From NCBI GenBank assembly GCA_026182355.1, contig JAPFBL010000008.1:1179501-1243500 (forward strand): DNA of 64,000 bases. Reading direction: 5' to 3'. The first letter of the stretch is position 1. Each line of letters opens with the position of its first letter. Below are positions 47,401 to 59,400 of the stretch, piece by piece. Made by a program: the position numbers and the translations under genes. The DNA comes from Hermatobates lingyangjiaoensis (Eukaryota > Arthropoda > Insecta > Hemiptera > Hermatobatidae). Under the pieces are notes generated by a model. That model saw nothing but the letters and a program-made list of their open reading frames with translations. It searched no databases and was not told where the DNA came from.

Positions 47401-50400
47401 AATAGTATGCGTGAAAACGTCCCATCCAATTAGCATTATTCCGCCTTATGGCATATTAAGGTTGGACTATCGTAATTTTGGGGTATTTTGTAAGAAATTT
47501 TTACGTAAATTAGCAATGTCTTTATTTTTCATAGGTTCGAAAAATTCAAGTCAAAATCAGTAATTCATCAAATTTATCTCTGTTTCAATGTTATATTCTC
47601 TTTTATTAAGTTGGATGTTTCAAAATTTTTGATAAAGTACAGCCTCAACTCTGTGAAATATCTTTTCAATGATGTCAAATCTATATAAATAAAATAATGA
47701 TTTTGTCTGTACATTGCTTAGAACTTGCTCATTTCAAGTTTTCTTTACGTTTCATACATTGGAGAAACCGAATCCACCCTTAGAAAAATTTCTGTCAGTT
47801 TGTCGGTTTGTCCTCAAAACTTTGTCACAAGGAAACTCAGCTACCATAAGACATATAAAGCTGAAACTTTTACAGTACAGTTGAGTAGGTCTAACTTAAA
47901 ATATAGGCTCTAAATTGATTGGAAATTCAACGTAGAAGTGAAGTTATGGACGTTTAAAGCAAACACGTTTGTCACAAGTAAACTCAGCCACCATAAGACA
48001 TGGCGAGCTGAAACTTTGACACTGGATTTGTGTATGCCTAACTTAAAATACGGGCTCTAAATAGATTCATAATTCCGTACAGAAACGAAGTTATAGGGGT
48101 TTAAGCGTATTTTCTTAACTTCACAGACAAGTTTGTTTTGAAAATACACAGGTGTTGCAAGTAGGTATTGTTAGTTGATTTTAACTTCATTGGAGCATAG
48201 GAATATATTGCGTACTAGCAAACGTACCCGTCTTTGACGGAATCAAAAATTCTATTATACTTGGTATTCCAAAATATCAATTATAGTATTATATATATTA
48301 ATACTATAATTAAAATTATAGAATAGTAGAAAATACCATTATTAGTACAGTATTAAACAAATGCCTCTGTATACACCACATTAGCTGTCTGTCCTTCAGT
48401 TTCGGGGAAGAACAAACAGTTGGAACCTCTGACTCTTGAGCAAGTAAACTATAGTTGACCATGTGAGAAAAACTTGGTCTCGCTAACTTGAATTCCTGTG
48501 TTAGATAAAGTCTTTCGTTGCGACTTAGTTAACGTCATTGCGAAATAGACTCTGACGGGACTTTGCAATCATTTCAACGGAAACAGACAGTGGCTCGGAA
48601 TCAATGGTAGGTGTGGTATACACACAGACTCCCCAATACCACATCCACTCATTATGTCCGCCTCTATGGCATATCTGTGTAGAGCACGAACTAAGAGTCG
48701 GGTCCCGTGGCACTGTTTAGGGACACTCATGTTTCGTAAGATGAAAATTGTTAATGCAACTAAATTGCAGCATGATTGGTGCTCCTACTTTATGTTTTTA
48801 CTCATGAGCGGGCTATCCAGGAGAAAGAAATTCAGAGTCAAGAAATTAAATCCTGGTTTCTTAAGTTACTTGACTCCTTCTACATTGAATATTGAAGTAA
48901 AATTTTCAATTTTAAGCAGGAAAATACCCTTATTTGCTATGAATTAATAAGGGTATGTTTGCTATGAATGATATTGAGAAAAAATAATTAGTAATTAGCC
49001 AGTTTCATATTCAAATCGAAGTCAAAGCCAGTTATTCAATATAATTTAAATCTTTTATAGTTGGGAGCTTCTAATTTTTGAAAATAATAAATATGAACTA
49101 TTAGACTAGAATTGTAAAAAAAACTGGATATTTCTCAACAAACATAAGTCTTCTTTCTTGAGGAAAGAGTCCATTCATTACATTTCAATATCATGGAAAG
49201 GTACTACATTCACAATTATAATGTAATGGTAACTGATATTAAATTTTGCTCAAGAGTGCAATAAATAGATTTATTAAAGCATTTTATGAGACAAATCCAC
49301 ATGCCATGGAAGACAAAGGTAATTTATTTATGTCTATTGCCGGTGATTTTTTTACTTGTAACAATATTATTCCTCTTGTTCCAATTGTTCCTTTATAAAT
49401 ATCAATTTTATCTCAGTGGAATCGCCCAAAAAATTTCTAAGTAAATGTAAACAATGGAAAAAAATATAAAAAATTCGACAAGTATAGCAGGTGATCTCTT
49501 AGTCTAAGATAAACAAACAGTTTTTATAGCGTTATTGCTCTTTCCCATAATTGAAACTTCATGATTTTTTTTTATGAATTGCTAATTTTTTGTTCCATTT
49601 TTGGTCAAATTTTCATTATTTTTTAATGAGCCGTTTAGCGTCAAAAAAACATTTTCTGAAAACAGAAATTGTGCTGTAACGCCCCATTAGCAAATGTAAT
49701 TTTGGAAAAAAAATATTTCAACTCGTTCTACACATAATGTTCTATTTATAGGCATAGTTTCATTCTTGTCCGTCAAACAGTATGGCTTGTATTGCTCTCA
49801 CAAGGTTTGAGATTGAATTATAAGTCAAAATTTGTATATTTTATTGAAAAAAAAAATATTTCTTGTTGTTTTAAAATTCTGAATATATTTTTCGTTTGTT
49901 CCATTTGTAACCTCAAAGATAATGTCAAAATTTCAAAACTGTAGGGTTATCAGTTTAGGAGAAATAAATGTTTTAAAAAAAACGGTTTTTGGCAAAAAAA
50001 AGTGACTTTCCCATCATGCATAATTCTTCGCAAACAATAGGGATCTTCTTCCCTATGGGGCCCATTTTTGTGTAAAATATCAACTTGATCCATCAAAGAT
50101 TCTGGACCGTAGCGTGGTAACAAGCAATACTAACACACTCACCACCCACCCACCACACACACACACAGACATCATCGTAAAAACCTCATAAAACGACTTC
50201 TGGGACCTCAAAACATGTAATTCCGTCAAAATCTCGAGATCGAGTTTTTTCACGATAACTATACTTTACTTATAGTAAAGTAAAAAAAGTTTACAGTTAT
50301 ATATAATACATGGCAAACGTACCCGTCTTTGAAGGAATCAAAAGTTCCGTCATTTTTGGTATTCCAAAATCCATGTGAAATTATAGAACAGTAGAAAATA

Positions 50401-53400
50401 CCATTATTAGTACAGTGTTAAACAAATGGCTTTGTATACACCACATTAGCTGTCTGTCCTTCAGGTTCACGGAAGAACAAACAGTTGGAACCTCTGACTC
50501 TTGAACAAGTAAACTATAGTTGACTATGTGAGAAAAACTTGGTCTCGCTAACTTGAATTCCTGCATTAGATAAACTCTGCCTTTGCGACTTAGTTAACGG
50601 CATTGCGAAATAGACTCTGACAGGACTTTGCAATCATTTCAACGGAAACAGACAGTGGCTCAGAATCAATGGTATGGGTGGTATACACACAGCTCCCCAA
50701 TACCACATTCAGTCATTATGTCTGCCTCTATGGCATATCTGTGTAGAGCACGAACTCAGAGTCGTCTCCCGATGCACAGTTTTGGGGCACTCATGTTTCG
50801 TAACATGAAATTTGTTACTGCTACTAAATTGGAGCATGATTGGTGCTCCTACTTTAAGTTTTTACTCATGAGCGGGCTATCCAGGAGAAAGAAATTCAGA
50901 GTCAAGAAATTCAGATAGATAATGAACTGCTTCCTCATCACTAATCACTCTCTTTACTGACTTGAAGTTCCTTCCTCGGCTTGATATAGCGTAAGAACTT
51001 GTTTGTTGATTTGTCCTGCCTGTTCATATTAAGGGTTGAGAATTGCTCGTTTACAAAACTATTTATTCTGAATAGATAATACAGCCTCAACTCTGTGAAA
51101 TATCTTTTCAATGATGTCAAATACGGAATATATTCCTATGCTCCAATGAAATTAAAATCAACTAACAATACCTACTTGCCACACCTGTGTATTTTCAAAA
51201 CAAACTTGTCTGTGAAGTTAGTAAAATACGCTTAAAGCCCTATAACTTCGTTTCTGTACTGAATTATGAATCTATTTAGAGCCCGTATTTTAAGTTAGGC
51301 ATACACAAATCCAGTGTCAAAGTTTCAGCTCGCCATGGTGGCTGAGTTTACTTGTGACAAACGTTTTTGCTTTAAGCGTCCATAACTTCACTTCTACGTT
51401 GAATTTCCAATCAATTCAGAGCCTATATTTTAAGTTAGACCTACACAAATCTACTGTAAAAGTTTCAGCTTGATATGTCTTATGGTAGCTGAGTTTACTT
51501 GTGACAAAGTTTTGCGGACAAACCGACAAACCGACAGAAATTTTTCTAAGGGTGGATTCGGTTTCTCCAATGTATGAAACGTAAAGAAAACTTGAAATGA
51601 GTCAGTTCTAAGGAATGTACAGACAAAATCATTATTTTATTTATATAGATTAGTTGTGCAATCCGTAATTGCGTGGTATTTACTCATTCTGAGTTAAAAT
51701 GGATAAACAAGTAAAAGTCTCCACACAAATGAGGTTTTATTCATCATCAGGAAGATACCAAGGACTTTGGACCAACCCTTCAGCACCACATCCTTGGTGT
51801 TTTCCTGATGATGAACACAAAATGTTCGAAACGCGTTGTTGTTGTTGAATAAAACTTCATTTTTGTGTGGAGTCTTTTGTTTCTTGATCCATTTTACCTG
51901 AAAAGATATACTAGGTTACTTAGCTAACAGTTAATTTTGAATATAGATTTGTTTCGAACTTCGATTTTAAATGTTAATTTCAATACCTCTAAGATTGCGT
52001 GTCTATTTTTTGATGAGGTTATTTACTTTTTTTAATTATAGTCAATACCTAGTTGTCACTCTGTGAAGATGGAATTACTCGAAAAGTGCTGTAGTGGAGA
52101 AGAAAATTTACAAGATAATATGGTTTTGTTATTTTTTGCTATTTTGTTATTTTGCTCACAAGACTGGGACTGCGAATGCGCGATCACGCCCCCTTACCCT
52201 CGACCCTGCGCACCCAATTACCAACCGAGTCTACTGTAGTACATTAACCTTCTCCATTGTAAATCCAGCCCGCATGCCTGATCAAGGTCAACAGACCCCT
52301 TCGATGGAAAATTTTCACAATCTTCTATATATATTTTAAACATATTGAATAAAACTCATTCAAGATGCGAAACAAATTTGGACAGCACATTGCTGCTCGT
52401 CGAGATAATAGTACAAACATTACCCTGCAATATTTATTGGAAAGAGTGGAAGAAATTGAAAACAAAGTGCATACTACAACACTGATATCAAATAGCGACA
52501 TTGTCTTATTCGGTCTTTTAAAAGACGATCTGAAAAATGTATTTAAGAATCAGATTCTAAGTGAATTATCATTGATGAAGTTTCATGGAAGCAAACACAC
52601 CATCGAAGACTAAGTCATTACAAAGCTGAGCAAAAGGAGAAGGGGAGGAGTTTCCTAAACAGATGGATCAACAATAGGAAGAAGGAGATGCCTTTGACAA
52701 TTGGAAGAGATCATTATCACTTCTGCAGACCGGGGACAGCATTAGAAAAACGTCTTGAACGTGGAGATGAAGGAACCAATAAGCTAGATGATGCTTACAA
52801 AGAACACGATATTGCCTATAGCCAGAGCAACAAACTGAGTGACAGACATGCCACAGACAAGGTGTTACAGAAGAAGCCTGGAAAAGGGTAAAGTCCCTGG
52901 AAGCAAATTTCAATGAACGTCTAGCATCACTCTTGGTGGGTGGTGCTATGAAGGGAAAACGAGTGCTTGGACTTGGACTCAAGAAGAAGAAGAGAAAAGT
53001 GAATAAAAAGAGGAGGAAGAATGTAACAAAAAGTGATTTTTTTTAAATATATATATATTTTTCAATTTACAAAGTCTTTTTTCTTTATCCATTCCTGTTT
53101 ATCATAACCTTGAAAATTTACAAGTACTTCACCATTTTTTCGTTTCTTTACAATTTTTTCAATTAAATAAACATTGGGTACATTGGTGTTTTGTAATTCA
53201 TGTTGGTAATTACAAAAATCGCCCTCTAACGTTCTGTCCATTGTCATCTCGCAGCTGGTAAGTCACAGGTAGGGTGGGTAGAATCTTGTTGATGTAGAAA
53301 ACCTCAGTGGACCAATTCCTCGTATAGCCTCTTTCAAATGTAGTTCGAAATTTGCTAATTCATACTGGAGTGTTTAATGCAAGCCTGCCAGGTGTTTTAA

Positions 53401-56400
53401 ATTTTACATGTCTTTGTCTAACAGCATTAGCAACTCTTTCCAAAATTTCCTCTTCATTCACTCCCTTTTTAACTTTACTCGGTGCCATTCCAATAGTTCG
53501 ATGATATCTGTTATTATACTGTTGCACAATCTTTGGGAGAATATCAAGAAATCTATAGGATCTTTGAAGGGAGAATTGTATAAACATTCTTCCTCTTAGT
53601 GTTCTATTGAACCTTTCAACAATTGAAGCCTTCATGGTGGAAAATGTTCTGTAGTGAATTATATTGCTTTTTCGGCAAAGCTCTTGAAAATCCCTGTTAA
53701 AAAATTCTCTTCCAGTATTACTGTGGATGTATTTTGGTTTGACTTTTACCCTGGTCAAATGGTCTTGAAACGCTCTAGTCACATTGTCACCAGTCTTTCT
53801 CTTAACAGGTATGACCCAAGCATATTTGGAAAAAGTATCGATAATTGTCAGGAGGTAGTTTATTTTGTAGTTATAATTGGCAAGCAAGCGTACGTCAATC
53901 AGGTCTATTTGCCATGTATTATGAATATGTTTCAATAGGAAGGGAGATCGTGGGAAATTTAATCTTGCTCCTCTATGAAGTTCGTCAACTAAAATTTGTT
54001 TCTCGCTCGACGTGATTAGTAAATTATATCATTATCTCTCAACTCTTCGAGTATAGACTCAATTTCATTGGAATGTGCAGTGTTGCTGGCTTTATATTCA
54101 GCAGTGATCAGATCCAACCTTGAGACGAGTTCATTCACGTCGTCGTAATATTCATAAACCGGTTTTCCAACTTGCATTAATCCTTTGCCTCTCCTTCTCG
54201 TTGTTCCAGGTGTCATGTTTGGTTTCCTCGAAAAAAGCTTTTTAATTATACGAATATATTTAATGCCTGAATTTGCACTGATTTTGCTGCTCCGGCGAGT
54301 AGTAGGGTTTATGTGCATGAGTCAACCCTAACAGGTTTTTATATTGTTGTAAATCATCATTGGTGTATTGGGTAGGATTCTTGAGAAAAAGCAAACTCAA
54401 TAGGCCTGGTGTTGCTGTGATCCAGTCTCCCTTGACAAAGAATTGATCTGTAGCAGTGTCTCCCAATGCAACTTCACTATCACCCAAACTGAAAACACCA
54501 GTGGAGTTAACACGAAAACCATAAGTTGTGCCAAAATCCTCCATACCCTCTTCCAGTCTCTTTAGAAAAAATTGTCTAAAAGAAGGAGGTAAATGTTGCA
54601 ATGATTGTACTGCATATTGTCTATCTTCCGGTGTATTGTAGGCATCTTGAAGCGATGGAGAATCGTAGACAGCTGGTTCTTCTTCCCATTCAGTACCACT
54701 CCTAATGAATGCAGGAGATCTTAATGTCAGTTTAGGAGTTGTTGGTTCATCCTGTTCACTTTTCGGTTCCACCTTTACCTTTAGAGTCTTTCCACTCAAT
54801 TCTTGCACCAAACACTGGATGGGTTAAACAATGGGCGTGGCACTTTTTCTGAAATAGTCGTCTACAAAACGGTTTCCCTGTCTGTATATTCGGTATTTTG
54901 TCCGAATGTCATTTGCTGTTTTAATAATATCCTCTTGTAAGCGTACATCCTTCACAGACGGTGTCATTGTTTATCTGACGTGGCTCTCCACTGTCTGCTC
55001 TTATTATATTTTTTCTAAATCCGCTGACAATTCGATGGTACAGCATACCACATAGAGTACAGATGCACGTGTCCGGTCCACAAGTCACACCTGGTCGGCT
55101 CCATATGCATAATGCATAATATTCATTATATAATATGCATAATAACATATAATAATGAGTGTCATAATGTCCAGATTGTCTACTAATGCATATGTTGTAA
55201 TATTCCTTGAACTTGCATATATTTTTATAAATTCGAGCACACGCATCAGCTTTTTCATCTAATCCTCACATGTTTGATGCTTCCATATAGCGGTGGTAGG
55301 CTGGCAACGATGCAATACCCGTCAATTCTTCCATTGTACTGACTGTAGAAGGATGGGAGACATTTCCCCCACCACCACCACCACTCTGTTCAGATTGTAA
55401 TGTATTCATCAAAATTTCGCCGATATCTCCCTCTTTCAGTGGGTAGTCTTTGACAATGGTTAAAAAACCATATTTTTGTTTCCAACATTCTTTACACATG
55501 TCATAAAACTTCTCTAAAACTCATGTCAGTGTTGACGTGATTGCTATAAATATGCTTTAAATTCAATCCATCTACTGGTAGTACAAGTAAAACATTGGCG
55601 TTTTCTCTTAGATAGTGTCCATAGGTTCCACCATACGATTGTGTCAGCAATAAGCAGTTGATGTGATCATGACGTCCATAAGTAAACAATGATTTGATAT
55701 AATTTATCTTCTCATAGAGGTGAATATCATCAAAGAGGACTAGACTTTCACTTTTTATATTATCTTTATTCAACTCTTGCACGTTTGAACATGCATAATA
55801 GCCAATTTCGGGAATATGAGAGAAAATTTCCTTCAAGTAAACATACTTGGGTTGATTCAACGTTTTACTGTAAATGTAAACATTTGAAAATGGTAATCCG
55901 TTTGGGTGTGTCAAAAGTGAATATGCAAAAATTTGACTTTCCACTATTGGGTAGTCCGACAATTATAGCTCTGACATTAGATGAAAACAGTGTCTCTGGT
56001 AAAGCTGTCGTTTCACTGTACTGGGTGTTATCCCCTACGGGTAATGTGGTTGACTGCTTGACAAACTTCATGACAGACAAAGGCTATATAAGCCGTCAAG
56101 TCAACATGACTGATGAGCGTATTTATACACTGCACGGTGACTGAGATGGACTATATCGTTGTCAAGAGGAAGAAGAAGCATACCAGAAGAAGAAGAAGGA
56201 GGAGATCTGTTCGTATACTTCCGCTGCCTCAACAGGAAGGTGGTTTCCTCCCACTAATCTTGGCTGGTTTACGTGCACTCGATGGTGGACCTGGGACAAC
56301 TATTGCAAAAACAATTGCCCATAATAGAAGGGAAAATGAACGAATGTAAATGGAGAAGGAGAAATATTAGCGTTAAAATTAATTCTTAAACAACAAGAGG

Positions 56401-59400
56401 ACTGTTAACCATTTCTAATATATTCATATCAAGGGAAACAGCAGCGAATTCTCCTGTGAATATTTCCCTCTAATATGTCTCGATGACGCTGCCGACTATT
56501 CCCTTGGACTCATGTAGTTGACAATATTCAATTCTATACCAAATATAACAGAGGAGAATAATCAGCTGCATTTTTTAAACGATTCCAGAGTGATTACTAT
56601 ACCCAAAGGACTTTATGATGTCCATGATTTGAACGAGTTCTTAAGCAAACAGACGCCAATGGTTCAACTGCGCGCCTACCATATAACCCATTGAGACCAA
56701 TAATAAGTCAAATACCTACACCCACTTATCTCCTGGCCAAAAGACTTAACCAATTATTAACACCATTTGTACCCAAGCACTTTAGTCTTAATTCATCTAT
56801 AGATTTCCTAGAGTTACTTAAAGCCTCGAGCACAACAGGCGCCATAGCATCACTGGACGTTGAAGCCCTCTTCACAAATGTACCAGTTGATAAAACAATA
56901 CAGTTCATCCTAGAAGAGATCTACCCTAATACAGGCCAACCTAAGTTAGATATTTTAAAAACAGACTTGAAGTCCCTCCTTGAACTCTGTACGAAAGAGG
57001 CGGTTTTTGCATCATCCCAGGGAAAGATTTATAAGCAGATAGACGGTGTAGCCATGGGATCACTTCTTGGCGTTCTATTTGCCAATTTCTTCATGGGTCC
57101 AATAGAAAAAGACCTGTTTCATAGAACAAAGAAGCCTTGTATCTATGCCAGATACATCGACGACATTTTCGTTTTAGCTGACTGCTCAGATGAAATAGCC
57201 CAATTACGCTTAAACCTCGAAGAAGCATCAGGGCTTCGATTCACCTCAGAATACGCTGCAGAAGGGAAATTACCCTTCCTGGATATTCTGATACACCAGA
57301 AATCCGGTGACTTCAACACTGAAGTTTACCGAAAGCCATCAAACCCTGGTCTCTGTCTGAACGGCCAGAGTGAGTGCCCAGATAGGTATAAGGTGTCTAC
57401 AATTAATGCTTATATAAAAAGGGCACTCACCCACTGTACAGACTGGACACTTATACACAACGAAATTGACAAGTGTACACAAGTCCTTGTAAATAACGGA
57501 TTCTCAAATAAATCAGTGGCCAATGGAGTTAGAATATATTTAGAAAAATGGCACAACAACAATATGAAGAACGACCGAAAACCTGGAGAACAAATACAGC
57601 TCTTTTATAAAGCGTATATGTTCACCGAGTAAAGCGTATATGTTCACCGAATAAACAGGAAGAACGAGCCCTTGGGAAATTAATATATAACAATGTTGAT
57701 CCAACTAACGAAGGTGACGCACTGAAGATCACCATCTACTACAAGAGTAAAAGGACTCAAAACTTGCTAGTTTCAAACCGTCCGAGAGTTGACGTCTCAG
57801 ACCTCAACCTAGTGTACCAATACACTTGCACCACAGGGAACTGTGCAGCCCTGCCCTCTAGGTACATCGGGATGACTAGGACGAAACTGCCAAGACGTCT
57901 GACTCTCCATCTCACGATAGGAGCACCAAGGAACCATGCAGAAGAGGCACATGGTATTCCCCTGTCTAGGCAGAACCTGGTTGAGGGTACTGCCATCCTA
58001 CATGTTAATAGCGATTTCAATAGACTTAAAATCTTAGAAGCTCTGTACATTAAAGACTTGTTACCTAGTTTAAATGTACAAAGTAATGACTACAATGTAA
58101 TTCCTAGTTTTAAGAATATAGATAATTTTTTTAAATTAGTAAGATAAGAGGGCGATGACCGAGTTAGGTTGAGTTGAAGGGCCATAAGTTTTTTTTTTTT
58201 TGTTGACCTGCACTCACCCCTACTCCACCCCCACCACCAACTTTCACTTGGACAGAAAGCAGTTTTCAGTTGGCATTTAAACGCCAAAGTAGTTAGTAAT
58301 ATGTATATTTAGTTAATATAAGTAGTTTAAGAACCTGACGATGACCCATGGGGCCGAAAGCTTGTTATCTTAGTTTAATCTAGTGTGGTGTTTAATTAAA
58401 TACGGTTATCCCCAGTGAAGTGTTTATTTAGTGTTTCAGCCTTCTGAATGTCGTATGCTAGTTTGCTTTGGCAATTATCACCTTCTCAAAAGAAAATTGT
58501 AAGGAAAATAGAAGCTATAAGTAGGAAGATGGTGAATGCAAAATCTGCTATCAAATTCAATAATACATGCTTGAAAGAGGACTTGCTGCCGAAATACACT
58601 AATATATATATATAGGTGTGTTCTCTAATCGGGGTTCGGTCAATTTGTATGTATATATACCAGATTTCACATAAACACGTGAAATAACAATCAATGATCA
58701 AACCACAATACGAATGGGAAAAAAGACTAATATCTTTCAACCGTAACAAGGGTCTTCGTCAGAGTCAGAAAACCAATTCAGTTATAATTATAATTACCTT
58801 GAAGATGACTGGAAGCCAGTCGAAAGATTTCGGATCCACCCTAATTAATATTCTCTAATGTTTGGATGAAGGAAAGAAGAAATTATTTCGAAACCTGGAA
58901 AAACTTGTCAAAAAAATGACTTCAGCGAAATATAGTCTATTTTCAGCAAAATATGCTGAAATGATAACTGCTCCTATACTTTCACAAAATATCTAAATGA
59001 AATATTCAAATATATATATATATATATATATATAGTTCAATATAGACAAAGAAACATAGAGAAATCAAAAGAACACACTTACAGTCTCTAATTTTCGGTT
59101 TGAACCGTCTTCAGGAGAGATAAGAGAGGGAAACCAAGCGCACTGGTCCAGAGACGGTTGGAGACCAGTGCGCAGGTTCTCTGAACTAGTGCGCTTGGTT
59201 TCCTCTCTTAACTCTCCTGAAGACTGTTCAAACCGAAAATTAGAGACTGTAAGTGTGTTCTTTTGATTTCTCTATGTTTCTTTGTCTATATTGAACTACA
59301 TTTGTCCGTTCTGGATCGTATTTCCAACGAAAAAGTATATATATAAAACGCATTAGAAGACGCTACTACAATTAGTACTTGAAGAACTGAAATCAATGTT

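Larger units (their letters stand above)
45548..51649 (-). mobile_element. Helitron composite, 6.1 kb, in receptor copy 2 intron 1
   Basis: The left border is the reversed Helitron 3' end: CTAG at 45548, then TAACGTACCCGTCTTTGACGG (hairpin). The right border, TTATATAGA at 51641-51649, is the reverse of the TCTATATAA start. Copy 1 has the near-empty site AAATCACTAGTTGTGC at about 24170; copy 2 reads AAATCA | element | TTAGTTGTGC, so insertion was between A and T as Helitrons do. Inside are further Helitron pieces: minus 45548-46740 (damaged 5' part), a decayed piece 47100-47690, plus 47693-48212 (5' part), minus from 48213, and minus 50311-51649. Helicase relics are readable on the minus strand in most of them. 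Confidence 0.88.
52029..56655. mobile_element. Polinton-like (Maverick/adintovirus-type) element, decayed and truncated
   Basis: A cluster of genes found together in virus-like DNA transposons of invertebrates: a PLA2-domain protein (+), integrase with chromo-like tail (-), two conserved unknown proteins, an A32/FtsK-type ATPase (-) and a small basic protein (+). All main genes carry frameshifts. No protein-primed DNA polymerase B, protease or major capsid gene is visible, so the element is either a fragment or a small derived form. The left border is placed where copy 1 and copy 2 intron sequences part (after TTTACTTTTT, about 52029). The right side is lost to the Penelope insertion at about 56655. 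No terminal inverted repeat was found. Confidence 0.75.
56656..58460 (+). mobile_element. Penelope-like element, family I, 5'-truncated
   Basis: Holds the RT from its middle onward, a GIY-YIG endonuclease and a 3' end with a hammerhead-like motif (58335-58364). Inserted in the Polinton-like element's IPNI gene at about 56655. A 22-bp direct duplication (AGCGTATATGTTCACCGA plus RTAA) at 57609-57652 breaks the frame between RT and endonuclease. Confidence 0.85.
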
